DNA of 64,000 bases from Bacteroidota bacterium (GCA_027622375.1 JAQCAB010000007.1:17419-81418); one strand, 5' to 3'. Shown: positions 36,090 through 48,448, counted from the first letter of the stretch. The notes: generated by a model from the letters alone, not told the origin. Numbers and translations: made by a program.

Positions 36090-37589
36090 CTAACTCATCC
36101 AATTTGAGTTTTGAATTGGATTCCATTTTATTGTAGTTTTTTTAAGTTTTGTAAAAAACTCAATTGAACTTTTCCCTGTAATATCACCTACTCCAAATTT
36201 TGAAGAATTCCATCCACCAAAAGAAAATGGCTCTCTGGGGACAGGAACCCCGATATTTACACCAATCATTCCCGCGCTTGCGTTTTGCATAATATAATTT
36301 GCAACTGCTCCATCTTGAGTGTAAACAGAAGCTGCATTTCCATATTCAGATTTTTTTTGAATTGATAAACCTTCATCAATATTTTTTGCTCTAATAATTA
36401 CTATAACTGGCCCAAAAACTTCTTCTGTTGCAATTTTCATTTCAGGTTTAACAAAATCGATTACAGTTGGGCCAACAAAATATCCATTTTCTTTTCCATT
36501 AACTTTAACATTTCGTCCATCAACTAAAATTTTTGCACCATTTTTTTCAGCTTCAGTTATATATTTTTCAATTCTTGTTTTTGCTTCTTCAGAAATAACG
36601 GCGCCCAAAGTTTTTCCAGGAATAAATTTTTTAACTTCTTCGCAAAGTTGATTTATTATTTTATCAACTTGCCCAACTGCAACAATTGCAGAGGCAGCCA
36701 TGCATCTTTGCCCAGCGCACCCCGACATTGAAAGTGCAATATTTGTAGATGCCATTTCAATATTTGCATCAGGCATAACAAATAAATGATTTTTTGCTCC
36801 ACCTAAACATAAAGCTCGTTTTAGCTTTTGTGTCGATTTTTGATAAACTATTTTAGCAACTCTTGTTGATCCGACAAAAGTTACTGCATCTATATCAGAA
36901 TGATTGCAAATTAAATCAACAATTTTTTCAGTCCCATGAATAATGTTAAAAACTCCATCTGGTAATCCACTTTCTTTTAAAAGTTCAGCAATCCTGAGTG
37001 AACTTAATGGAACTTGTTGCGATGGTTTTACTAGAATTGTGTTTCCCAAAACAAGTGAATTCGGGATTGTCCAATGAGGAACCATACTTGGAAAATTAAA
37101 TGGGACAATACTTGCAACTACTCCAATTGGAAATTTATCAATTCTGCATTCAACACCTTTACTTACTTCAAGAATTTCGCCTGTAATTAATTGTGGTATT
37201 GAACATGCAAATTCACTTAACTCAATTGCTTTTTCAATTTCAGCTTTTGCTTCAGAGAATATTTTTCCATTTTCTTCTTGAATTAAATTTGAAAGTTCTG
37301 TTATATTTTTTTCAAGAAGAGTTTTATATTTATAAAATATTTGCGCTCTTTCTTTAATTGGTGTTTGCGACCAATTTTTAAATGCAATTTTTGCAGATTT
37401 AATTGCGCTCTCTAATTCTGTTGTGGTTGATAGTGGAACTTTTGCAATCACTTCTCCAAGTGATGGGTTAATTACATTGAGATGTTCTTTTGAAACTGAT
37501 GATTGGAAATTACCATCATAAAAATTTTGAACGATATTTTCAGAATTTATATTTTCAATTCCAAATGGAAGACTTGAAACTATTTTCAT
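36090..37589 (-). CDS. mmsA: Methylmalonate-semialdehyde/malonate-semialdehyde dehydrogenase (acylating type)
   Basis: The 499-residue aldehyde dehydrogenase has MMSDH-specific blocks: 'IVPFNFPSMVPHWTIPNSLVLGN', 'FVGSTRVAKIVY', 'LGGAKNHLFVMPDA' (where most ALDHs have the catalytic Glu in LELGGK) and catalytic Cys in 'CAGQRCMAAS'. MMSDH uses CoA and NAD to turn methylmalonate semialdehyde into propionyl-CoA, or malonate semialdehyde into acetyl-CoA, in valine, thymine and beta-alanine breakdown. The start overlaps the DUF4198 gene stop (ATGA). It converges with the P1 peptidase gene, leaving only two bp between the stop codons. Confidence 0.9.
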   Translation of the reverse strand: MKIVSSLPFGIENINSENIVQNFYDGNFQSSVSKEHLNVINPSLGEVIAKVPLSTTTELESAIKSAKIAFKNWSQTPIKERAQIFYKYKTLLEKNITELSNLIQEENGKIFSEAKAEIEKAIELSEFACSIPQLITGEILEVSKGVECRIDKFPIGVVASIVPFNFPSMVPHWTIPNSLVLGNTILVKPSQQVPLSSLRIAELLKESGLPDGVFNIIHGTEKIVDLICNHSDIDAVTFVGSTRVAKIVYQKSTQKLKRALCLGGAKNHLFVMPDANIEMASTNIALSMSGCAGQRCMAASAIVAVGQVDKIINQLCEEVKKFIPGKTLGAVISEEAKTRIEKYITEAEKNGAKILVDGRNVKVNGKENGYFVGPTVIDFVKPEMKIATEEVFGPVIVIIRAKNIDEGLSIQKKSEYGNAASVYTQDGAVANYIMQNASAGMIGVNIGVPVPREPFSFGGWNSSKFGVGDITGKSSIEFFTKLKKTTIKWNPIQNSNWMS

Positions 37590-38335
37590 AAAAAATACAG
37601 TGAGGTATTTGTCCAGTATGTATTAAAATTTATTTTAGAATTTTTTACTAATTTAATATGGGCAAATAAAATTGGATTTTTATTTGGTGATGAAAATTTA
37701 ATTTCTCCATTATTATTTGTATAAACTAATTTTGTTTTTCCATTTGATAAAATTCTGATGGCTCCCTTTTTTACAATAATTCCATTTTCGTAAAGTGTTG
37801 CAATTCCATTATATTTATTTTTTTTAACTGAAACATTTTTAATTACAATTTCAAGTGGTAATCCAAGTAGTGAATCTGATACACTATTTGAAGTTGCAGC
37901 AACAGTTTTTAAAATTCTTTCATAAACTTCATAAACAGAATCCACTCCAGGCTCTAAAGTTTTTTTAAGATTATCACCTGTTATTCCGAGCTCATGCATA
38001 AAATATTGAGTTGCACTTTTACGCGGTAATGTTATATCGCGAGGTTGTACTTTTACTGCTGCGATTATTGAATTACTTGTTTCCACTTCGCATAAAGTTG
38101 TACTATCTGGAGATATTTTGTTTGGTTCAATTTTTCCGATTGATGGCGAAGCTACAATTAGATCAAACAATCTTGTATGGTTTTTGATTGGCACAACTTC
38201 TTTGGTTTCAAAATATGATGCAACAACCGGTTTAATTTCAATTCCAGTTTTAGCTTTATTCCATTTTGCTTTTAAATATGCATCGTGTGCAAAAATTGAT
38301 CCAGTAAATAAAATAATTAAAATTAATTTTTTCAT
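37586..38335 (-). CDS. DUF4198-like exported protein
   Basis: The 249-residue protein has a signal peptide ('MKKLILIILFTGSIFA') with His-Asp directly at the predicted mature end ('AHDAYLKA'). That is the hallmark of DUF4198 proteins, some of which (NikK-like) bind nickel or cobalt for uptake; the N-terminal histidine could serve as a metal ligand. The C-terminal part 'IVKKGAIRILSNGKTKLVYTNNNGEIKFSSPN' looks like an immunoglobulin-like beta domain. It overlaps mmsA by four bases, an odd pairing with no clear functional reason. No metal transporter lies next to it. Confidence 0.6.
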   Translation of the reverse strand: MKKLILIILFTGSIFAHDAYLKAKWNKAKTGIEIKPVVASYFETKEVVPIKNHTRLFDLIVASPSIGKIEPNKISPDSTTLCEVETSNSIIAAVKVQPRDITLPRKSATQYFMHELGITGDNLKKTLEPGVDSVYEVYERILKTVAATSNSVSDSLLGLPLEIVIKNVSVKKNKYNGIATLYENGIIVKKGAIRILSNGKTKLVYTNNNGEIKFSSPNKNPILFAHIKLVKNSKINFNTYWTNTSLYFL

Positions 38336-38339
38336 AGTT

Positions 38340-40049
38340 TTAATATCTCCAACTTTTTAAATCGGCACCTTTTGGCGCAGATTCTTCGATTCGTTTAATA
38401 ATTTTTGGAACATACATTGTATTATATCTCAAACGTGAAATATAATTTGGATTTTCATGATCTCCATTCCAACAATGTTCTGCTCGATCTCCATAATCAA
38501 CTTCGCCATCATAAAAAGGATCTTTAGTATTTTTTAGAAAATCTTCAGTTAAATAAACAGCATTATTTAAATAATAATTATCCATATCGCCGCAATAAAT
38601 ATGAATTTTACCTTTTAATTTTGGACCTAATTTTTCCCAATCTCTTTCTAAGATATATCTGAGATCATAATTTTCTTTCCAATATTCTGCAACTGTTGAA
38701 TCAATTTCACCTGTATATTTATTCCAAATTGGTTTTGGATATCCATCACTTGCTTGAGGAGAATAAGTTGCTTCCCAAATATCAAATTGATCTCCACTTC
38801 TTGATTTCGTTCCCAAAGCAAGTTCACGATGGTTCATTTGTTTTACAGTTGCACTTATTTGACCAAGATAGTTTCTATGGCCGGGACGATCCAATTTTTT
38901 AAATTGACTTTCGTATTCGTAAGCATTTTTATTTTTATAAATATCAACAGTCGTGTAACTTCTAAAATCAATTGGATCGGGACAAGCTGCAAAACATCCG
39001 TTATATTCATCGGGATAAAATACTTGCGCAGCTAAAGCTTCCCATCCACCTGTTGAGCCACCATATAAAAATCGAGACCATCCTTCTCCTATTCCTCTAA
39101 ATTTTTTTTCGATATATGGAATTAATTCATAAGTAATTGCATCACCATATGGACCTTGACTTGCTGAATTTACTGCATACGAATCATCATAATATGGTGT
39201 TGCATGCTGAATTTCAATAATTATAAATCGAGGAAAATTTTTGCTTGTCCAAGTCTTATAAAAATTATATGCCTCCTCTTGAACTATTTTGTTATAACCA
39301 TAAATTTTAAATCTATCACTATAATCAGTTGTTGAAATATTTGAATCTGGTGGAGTTTCCCTAAATCCTCCAAAATCACTTGGGAAGTGTCCATGAAAAA
39401 TCATTAAAGGATATTTTGCTTCGGGATGATTTTCAAAACCATCGGGTAATAAAATATGTGCTCCTAAAAAAGTTGGCCTTCCCCAAAATTCAGTTAAAAG
39501 TTTACTTTGCATTTTAATATGCTTAATAAATTTTGAATCTTTTGGCTCAACAATTTCTGGAATTTTTATATCCATTAAAATTGAGATTGCTTCTTTACCA
39601 GAGTGAGATATTTTTATTTTTTGAGGTTTGCTATAAAAATTTCCTGGTTTTGTATTCCAATGTTGCCCTTCCCATTTATCTGGTGGGAGTTTAACTTTAT
39701 GTCCCGTTTTTAAATTAAAAGTTTCGTATCTATTTATTAAAGCTTGAACAAAATATTCTCCTTCGGGAATATTTTTGAAAGATTCAATCGGATAACCAAA
39801 TGCATTTTCATCAAAAACAATTTCTTCACCAGCTTTAAAATTTTCTACATCCATACCAAAAACAATTTGAGTTGTTAGAGCATCGCTTATTTGAAATCGT
39901 GGTTCTGATTTATCATTTGTTGCAACCAAAAGTAATAATCTTCCATCTTGACTTTTTGATTCTAAACTTTTTGGAAATGATATTTTAAACTGAATTGCAA
40001 AAACTGTTTGAATAAATATTAACGATAATATGAGTAAGTATTTTTTCAT
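38340..40049 (-). CDS. Secreted putative esterase (enterochelin-esterase-like alpha/beta hydrolase)
   Basis: The 569-residue protein has a signal peptide ('MKKYLLILSLIFIQTVFA'), an N-terminal beta-rich domain of about 150 residues and a C-terminal alpha/beta hydrolase. The nucleophile elbow is 'LYGGSTGGWEAL' with Ser332; 'CFAACPDPIDFRSY' follows. An acid ('YCGDMDNYY') and His ('HCWNGDHENP') candidate lie near the end. The family (PF00756-type) contains siderophore esterases, feruloyl esterases and acyl-transferases. The real substrate is unknown. The stop is four bp upstream of the DUF4198 gene, so they are co-transcribed. Confidence 0.8.
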   Translation of the reverse strand: MKKYLLILSLIFIQTVFAIQFKISFPKSLESKSQDGRLLLLVATNDKSEPRFQISDALTTQIVFGMDVENFKAGEEIVFDENAFGYPIESFKNIPEGEYFVQALINRYETFNLKTGHKVKLPPDKWEGQHWNTKPGNFYSKPQKIKISHSGKEAISILMDIKIPEIVEPKDSKFIKHIKMQSKLLTEFWGRPTFLGAHILLPDGFENHPEAKYPLMIFHGHFPSDFGGFRETPPDSNISTTDYSDRFKIYGYNKIVQEEAYNFYKTWTSKNFPRFIIIEIQHATPYYDDSYAVNSASQGPYGDAITYELIPYIEKKFRGIGEGWSRFLYGGSTGGWEALAAQVFYPDEYNGCFAACPDPIDFRSYTTVDIYKNKNAYEYESQFKKLDRPGHRNYLGQISATVKQMNHRELALGTKSRSGDQFDIWEATYSPQASDGYPKPIWNKYTGEIDSTVAEYWKENYDLRYILERDWEKLGPKLKGKIHIYCGDMDNYYLNNAVYLTEDFLKNTKDPFYDGEVDYGDRAEHCWNGDHENPNYISRLRYNTMYVPKIIKRIEESAPKGADLKSWRY

Positions 40050-40074
40050 TTTTTGATAAATTAAAAGTTTATGG

Positions 40075-40263
40075 TTATGGTTTTAGAATTATTTCGATCC
40101 ACCAGTTAAATTGAATTGCTTCTGCAAAAGCATTCAATCTCTCCGGAACAAAAAAATAATCAACCTGTTCAAATGATCTTTGTAAAACTTCGTTATTATT
40201 ATATTGCGGAAATAAATTTTGCGATGAGGAAAGTAAAAGGAGAAATAAAAAATATTTTTTCAT
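40075..40263 (-). CDS. Small exported protein or gene remnant
   Basis: A 62-codon frame from ATG 40263 begins with a good signal peptide ('MKKYFLFLLLLSSSQNLFPQ') and continues for about 40 residues without a recognisable domain, ending in 'FNWWIEIILKP'. It sits 25 bp upstream of the secreted esterase on the same strand. The mature part is rich in aromatics and looks like the start of a larger exported protein that has lost its body. A true small secreted protein is also possible. Confidence 0.4.
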   Translation of the reverse strand: MKKYFLFLLLLSSSQNLFPQYNNNEVLQRSFEQVDYFFVPERLNAFAEAIQFNWWIEIILKP

Positions 40264-40306
40264 TCTCAAGTAATTTAAATCAAACTAAGAAATAAATAAA
40301 CAAAAA

Positions 40307-41509
40307 TCAGACATTAAGTTCACCTTCCCATCTTGCAATTACAGCGCTTGCCAAACAATTCCCGATAACATTTACTGCGGTTCTTCCCATATCTAAAATT
40401 TCATCTACTCCAAGAATAATTGCAACACCTTCGAGCGGCAGACCAAAACTTGCAAGCGTTCCAGCTAAAATTACAAGTGATGCTCTGGGAACCCCAGCAA
40501 CACCTTTACTCGTCACCATTAATGATAACATCATCAAAATTTGAGTTTCAATTGAAAGTTGAATGTTTGCAGCTTGAGCTACAAAAATTGCTGCAAGAGA
40601 TAAATACAAAGTGCTTCCATCTAAATTAAATCCGTAACCAGTGGGGATTACAAATGAAACAATTCTTCTCGGGACTCCAAATTTTTCCATCACCTCCATT
40701 GCTTTAGGCAATGCAGCTTCGCTACTTGTAGTTGAAAAAGCAATTATTGCCGGTTCTTTAACTGTTGCAATAAATTTTTTTATTGGGATTCTCGCAATCA
40801 ACATTACTGAACCTAAAACAAAAACAACAAATACAATTAATGCTCCATACAATGTTAAAATTAAAAGTCCGAGATTTAATAAAATACCAATTCCTTTGCT
40901 TCCAACTGTTACAGCAATTGCAGCACCAACTCCGATTGGTGCAAACTTCATAACAAGCGAAGTAAATTTAAACATTGTTTCAGCAAGTGAGTCGCAAAAA
41001 TTTAAAATTACTGAACGCTTTTCATCTTTAATTGATGCAAGAGCAATACTGAATAAAACTGAGAATAAAACAATTTGCAAAACCTCGCCATGCGCCATTG
41101 CCTCAATTATACTTTGCGGGATTATATGCGAAATTATTTCTGAAAAGGATTGTTTTTTTGCAGCAAATTCTGCAACATTTGGATCTACTGCTAAATCAAC
41201 TCCAACTCCTGGTTGAGTTAAATTGACAGCAAATAATCCAATAAAAAGTGCAATTGTGGTAACAACTTCAAAATAAATCAGGGATTTTATTCCCATTCTT
41301 CCAACTTGTTTTAAATTTCCATGGCCAGCAATTCCTAAAATTAAAGTTGAAAATATCAATGGAGCAATTATTGATTTTATTAATCTGATAAAAATCGTGC
41401 TGAGTGGTTTTAATGAAGTTCCAAAATTTGGAAATAACCATCCAATTAAAAGACCAACTGTAATCCCCACAAAGATCCATTTTGTTAAAGTTAGTTTTGG
41501 GAATTTCAT
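40307..41509 (-). CDS. Dicarboxylate/amino acid:cation symporter (DAACS family)
   Basis: About 400 residues from ATG 41509, two bases after the M1 peptidase stop codon. The glutamate-transporter fold is clear: serine-rich re-entrant loop 'FSTTSSEAALPKAMEVMEKFG', 'GYGFNLDGSTLYLSLAAIFVAQ' and the C-terminal substrate/cation site 'GVDEILDMGRTAVNVIGN'. The Arg and Asp of the amino-acid site are kept, favouring acidic amino acids. The last residue of the motif is Asn, where sodium-coupled archaeal GltPh has Asp405; this may mean proton coupling. It is last in the CADD-like/lyase/peptidase/symporter operon. Confidence 0.9.
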   Translation of the reverse strand: MKFPKLTLTKWIFVGITVGLLIGWLFPNFGTSLKPLSTIFIRLIKSIIAPLIFSTLILGIAGHGNLKQVGRMGIKSLIYFEVVTTIALFIGLFAVNLTQPGVGVDLAVDPNVAEFAAKKQSFSEIISHIIPQSIIEAMAHGEVLQIVLFSVLFSIALASIKDEKRSVILNFCDSLAETMFKFTSLVMKFAPIGVGAAIAVTVGSKGIGILLNLGLLILTLYGALIVFVVFVLGSVMLIARIPIKKFIATVKEPAIIAFSTTSSEAALPKAMEVMEKFGVPRRIVSFVIPTGYGFNLDGSTLYLSLAAIFVAQAANIQLSIETQILMMLSLMVTSKGVAGVPRASLVILAGTLASFGLPLEGVAIILGVDEILDMGRTAVNVIGNCLASAVIARWEGELNV

Positions 41510-41511
41510 TT

Positions 41512-44519
<3,008 letters not shown>

Positions 44520-45200
44520 TTAATTGAGCGAAGTGCAATAACGATTATAAATTCCATCAAGGAATGTATTTATCGCAAGGCATGAATCTTTTGCAGCTTT
44601 TATTGTTTTGGATTCCATTTCGGAAGTTGAAACATTTTCTTTTAAAATATTTTTTTGAACATCTGAATGTTGGATATCTGCAACTTCATGAACAGAAAAA
44701 TATTTTAATCCATCTTCTGAATTAATCCCATAAAAATTTTTTAATCCATCAATTTTTACTTTTGCAACTTCCGGTATTTGAGATTCATAAGCATATAATG
44801 CTGCAACTCCCTCTTGAAAATTTTCACTTCTCGAAAGGCGTCTGAATTCTTTTAAAGTTGTTTCTGTCTCCGGAAAAAGTTTTGTGTTTTTTGCATCATC
44901 TTCAGTTACACCGAGTGAATTACAAAATTTAACCCAAAGTGATGGGTGATTTTCATTCCCATTTTCTTCTTCCATTAAATTTTCGAGTAATTGTTGTCTA
45001 ATTTTTAATGATGGAGTATTTGAATGAATTGCACTTATAAAAGTTGGGAATTCCATCATAAAATGATAATACTGTTTTGCATATTCCTGCAATGCTTCTT
45101 TTGATAATTTCCCTTCGTTCCAAGTTACATAAAAAGGATGATTGAGCATTTTGTTTTGTTCAATTGTTGAATTTATTTTTTGTGTGAATGTTGTTTCCAT
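44520..45200 (-). CDS. CADD-like diiron/dimetal oxygenase, probable self-sacrificing p-aminobenzoate synthase
   Basis: The 226-residue protein is a haem-oxygenase-fold relative of Chlamydia CADD (CT610) and Nitrosomonas NE1434, which replace pabABC in folate synthesis. As I recall the CADD numbering, all functional residues align with a constant offset of three: metal ligands Glu78, His85, Glu139, His171, Asp175 and His178; sacrificial Tyr24 ('HPFYVTW'); Tyr138; and Lys149, the amino donor. The core reads 'LYAYESQIPEVAKVK'. In CADD the enzyme's own tyrosine becomes p-aminobenzoate with O2 and metal. It heads a minus-strand operon directly before tyrosine phenol-lyase. A TenA or PqqC assignment fits less well. 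AAGGAA precedes the ATG. Confidence 0.85.
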   Translation of the reverse strand: METTFTQKINSTIEQNKMLNHPFYVTWNEGKLSKEALQEYAKQYYHFMMEFPTFISAIHSNTPSLKIRQQLLENLMEEENGNENHPSLWVKFCNSLGVTEDDAKNTKLFPETETTLKEFRRLSRSENFQEGVAALYAYESQIPEVAKVKIDGLKNFYGINSEDGLKYFSVHEVADIQHSDVQKNILKENVSTSEMESKTIKAAKDSCLAINTFLDGIYNRYCTSLN

Positions 45201-45262
45201 ATTTTTTCCTTTATTTTTTTTAGTCCAATAAATTAAATTAAATCTTTATTTATTTCAAGTTA

Positions 45263-46498
45263 TTAATCTTTATATAGTAAAAATTTATTTCTGAGTTTGG
45301 CGAAATTATCAACTTCATTTTTCCATTTATTGCTTATTTTAAGATAATCGCTTCCCTTTAAAATGCCTTCTCTTACAAATGAATTTCCGGCAAGTCGATC
45401 GAACCGTTTATTAGAAAATTTAAATTCACTTGGATACATTTTTTGTAAAATTGTTAAAACCGCAATTCCTGTTTTAATCGGTTGAAATAAATTTCTTCTG
45501 GTTACTTGAATAAAAACTCCGTTACAAGCTTCTCCATTATATTTTGTTGCATTACTTATTCCAGAATTATCAATTGGTGTATAACTTTTTGGAACAAATT
45601 TAACTCCACTAAGTTTTAAAGAATTTAATTCAGTTGCAAATTTTTCTGAATCAATCCACGGCGCGCCAATAGTTTCAAATGGGTTTTCAGTGCCTCTTCC
45701 TTCGCTAACATTTGTTCCTTCAATCAAACATAAACCGGGATAAATTGCAGCGGTCTTCATTGTTTTCATATTCGGAGAAAGTTGCAACCAATTTAAATTT
45801 GTTTCATCATACCACATCGATCTCCGCCATCCATCAACTTTTACAACTGTTAAATTTGCTTTAATATTATTTTTTAAAAATCCTGAATTATTTGCCAGGA
45901 TTGCTAATTCTCCCAAGGTCATTCCATGTTGAATTGGGATTGGAATTATCCCAACAAAAGATTTTAATGAATCAATCATTAAAGGGCCATCAACAACAGT
46001 TCCTCTAATCGGATTTGGACGATCCAAAATAATTATTGGAATATTATTTTCTGCTGCAGCTTCGATCGATAAAATCATTGTGCTTAAATAAGTATAAAAT
46101 CTTGCGCCAACATCTTGAATATCAAATAACAATAAATCAATATTTTTTAATTTTTCAGCAGATGGTTTATTTTGATTTCCATAAAGTGAAAAAATTGGGA
46201 TTCCAGTTTTCTCATCAATTGAATCTTTAATATTCCCCTCAAAAGTTAATCCACGAATTCCATGCTCGGGACCAAAAAGTGCTGCAATTTTTACATTTTC
46301 TAATTTTTGAAGTTCATCAATTAAATGTTCACCGGTAGAAAGCAGTGCTGTATGATTTGTAATGACACCAATATTTTTACCTTCAATTAAATATTTTTCT
46401 TCGTTGATAATTTTATCGGCGCCAACTTTTATTTGAGAAGGTTGACTAAAAAGAAAATCAAAAACAAAAATAAAAAACAATAAATTTTTTTTTAACAT
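45263..46498 (-). CDS. DUF1343 protein, NamZ-like exo-beta-N-acetylmuramidase
   Basis: The 411-residue protein has a signal peptide ('MLKKNLLFFIFVFDFLFS') and the DUF1343 core: 'IGVITNHTALLSTG', 'ALFGPEHGIRG', 'LLFDIQDVGARFYTYLSTM', 'ILDRPNPIRGTVVDGP' and 'EGTNVSEGRGTENPFETIGAPW'. Bacillus NamZ of this family releases terminal MurNAc from peptidoglycan fragments. A role in cell-wall recycling or in feeding on foreign wall fragments is therefore likely. It lies 28 bp after acetyl-CoA synthetase on the same strand and 62 bp before the CADD-like gene. Confidence 0.87.
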   Translation of the reverse strand: MLKKNLLFFIFVFDFLFSQPSQIKVGADKIINEEKYLIEGKNIGVITNHTALLSTGEHLIDELQKLENVKIAALFGPEHGIRGLTFEGNIKDSIDEKTGIPIFSLYGNQNKPSAEKLKNIDLLLFDIQDVGARFYTYLSTMILSIEAAAENNIPIIILDRPNPIRGTVVDGPLMIDSLKSFVGIIPIPIQHGMTLGELAILANNSGFLKNNIKANLTVVKVDGWRRSMWYDETNLNWLQLSPNMKTMKTAAIYPGLCLIEGTNVSEGRGTENPFETIGAPWIDSEKFATELNSLKLSGVKFVPKSYTPIDNSGISNATKYNGEACNGVFIQVTRRNLFQPIKTGIAVLTILQKMYPSEFKFSNKRFDRLAGNSFVREGILKGSDYLKISNKWKNEVDNFAKLRNKFLLYKD

Positions 46499-46525
46499 AA
46501 ATTTTTAATTAAAATAAGAAGAAAG

Positions 46526-48448
46526 TTATCTTTTTACTTCTACTTTTGCTCCGTTAATTATTTCTTCCACAACCGAAGGATCAAGCAATGTTGAAATATC
46601 TCCTAAATTTGTTGCATCTCCTTCCCCAATTTTACGAAGTATTCGGCGCATAATTTTACCTGATCTTGTTTTTGGGAGACCATTTACAAGTTGAATCAAA
46701 TCTGGTTTTGCAAATGAACCAATAATTTTACCAACTGTATCACGAATTTCTTTTTCAATTGTTAATTTTTCAGCATCACTAAGTTTTGCACAAGTTACAT
46801 AAGCATAAATTCCCTGCCCTTTTATTTCGTGTGGATATCCGACAACTGCCGACTCATGAACTTTTTTGTGTTGATTTATTGCATCTTCAACTTCTGCTGT
46901 TCCGATTCTGTGTCCCGAAACATTTATAACATCATCAACTCTTCCGAGAATTCTATAATATCCTTCTTCATCTCGTTTTGCTCCATCACCAGTCATATAC
47001 AAATTTTTATAAGTTGAAAAATAAGTTTTGTAACATCGTGGATGATCACCATAAGTTGTTCGTAACATTCCTGGCCATGGATATTTAATACATAAATTTC
47101 CTTGTACTGAATTCCCTTCCAATATTTTTCCTTCGGGGCTTACAATTACTGGTTGAATCCCTGGTAACGGTAAAGTTGCAAAAGATGGTTTTGTTGGAGT
47201 AATCCCAGCAAGTGGCGAAATTAAAATTCCACCAGTTTCAGTTTGCCACCAAGTATCAACAATTGGGCATCTTGATTTTCCAACAAGATTATGATACCAA
47301 CGCCACGCTTCTTCATTAATCGGCTCCCCAACAGTTCCCAAAATTTTTAATGAATCAAGTTTATGTTTTGTAACAAATTCATCACCTTGAGCAATTAACG
47401 AACGGATTGCAGTTGGCGCAGTATAAAATTGTGTTACTTTATGTTTATCAACAACTTCCCAAAATCTTCCAGCATCAGGATAAGTTGGAATTCCTTCAAA
47501 CATAACTGTAGTTGCGCCAGATAAAAGTGGACCGTAAACAATATAAGAGTGACCAGTAACCCAGCCAATATCGGCAGTGCACCAAAAAATATCTCCTTCG
47601 TGATATTGAAAAACATTTTTAAAAGTATATTCTGTATAAATCATGTAACCAGCAGTTGTATGTAAAACACCTTTTGGTTTACCAGTCGAGCCTGAAGTGT
47701 AAAGAATAAATAATGTATCTTCAGAATCCATAACTTCAGCAATATTTTCGGAACTGATGTTTTTAATTAAATCGTGCCACCAAATATCTCGTGGCGATTC
47801 AAAATTAATTTTTTCTCCATTATGTTTTAATACAATTGTATTTTTTACAGAAGTACAATTTTGTAAAGCTTCATCAACTATTGATTTTAAATTTAAACTT
47901 TTTGGTCCACGATTTGCAAAATCTGCTGTAATTACTACATTTGATTTTGCGTCATTAATTCTATCGGCAAGTGAGTTTGCTGAAAAACCAGCAAACACAA
48001 CAGAATGTATTGCACCAATTCTTGCGCAAGCGAGCATTGCAATTGGAAGTTCCAAAACCATTGGCAAATAAATTGCAACACGATCTCCTTTTTTAACTCC
48101 AATATTTTTTAAAGCATTTGCAAATTGTTTTACTTTTTCAAACAATTCTCCATAAGTAATTTTAATAACTTCATTTTTAGGATCATTCGGTTCCCAAATA
48201 ATTGCAATTTGATCTTTCCGTAAAGGTAAGTTCCGTTCAAAAATATTTTCTGTAATATTTAATTTTGCATTTAAAAACCATTTTACATTTGGTGCATCTT
48301 CACCCTCAAAATACCAATCAACAACATCATCCCATTTTTTGTGCCAGTTAAATGTATCGGCAATTTCTCCCCAAAACTTTTTGGGATCATCAACACTTTC
48401 CTGATATTTTTTTAAATACTCTTGTAAACTTGAGATTTGGTTTTTCAT
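46526..48448 (-). CDS. acs: Acetyl-CoA synthetase (AMP-forming)
   Basis: The 640-residue protein is full length for Acs. It has the adenylation motif 'LFILYTSGSTGKPKGVLHTTAGY', the core 'DTWWQTETGGILISP', 'YYRILGRVDDVINVSGHRIGT' and the C-terminal catalytic lysine in 'LPKTRSGKIMRR', which can be acetylated for control. It activates acetate to acetyl-CoA through acetyl-AMP. It is the first gene of a minus-strand run toward NamZ and the tyrosine operon, and diverges from the FG-GAP lipoprotein. Confidence 0.97.
   Translation of the reverse strand: MKNQISSLQEYLKKYQESVDDPKKFWGEIADTFNWHKKWDDVVDWYFEGEDAPNVKWFLNAKLNITENIFERNLPLRKDQIAIIWEPNDPKNEVIKITYGELFEKVKQFANALKNIGVKKGDRVAIYLPMVLELPIAMLACARIGAIHSVVFAGFSANSLADRINDAKSNVVITADFANRGPKSLNLKSIVDEALQNCTSVKNTIVLKHNGEKINFESPRDIWWHDLIKNISSENIAEVMDSEDTLFILYTSGSTGKPKGVLHTTAGYMIYTEYTFKNVFQYHEGDIFWCTADIGWVTGHSYIVYGPLLSGATTVMFEGIPTYPDAGRFWEVVDKHKVTQFYTAPTAIRSLIAQGDEFVTKHKLDSLKILGTVGEPINEEAWRWYHNLVGKSRCPIVDTWWQTETGGILISPLAGITPTKPSFATLPLPGIQPVIVSPEGKILEGNSVQGNLCIKYPWPGMLRTTYGDHPRCYKTYFSTYKNLYMTGDGAKRDEEGYYRILGRVDDVINVSGHRIGTAEVEDAINQHKKVHESAVVGYPHEIKGQGIYAYVTCAKLSDAEKLTIEKEIRDTVGKIIGSFAKPDLIQLVNGLPKTRSGKIMRRILRKIGEGDATNLGDISTLLDPSVVEEIINGAKVEVKR

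Noticed and set aside
44520..45200. Assignment of the haem-oxygenase-fold protein as TenA thiaminase or PqqC
   Set aside because: The metal-binding Glu/His set and the Tyr and Lys of CADD are all present; no thiamine or pqq genes are nearby.
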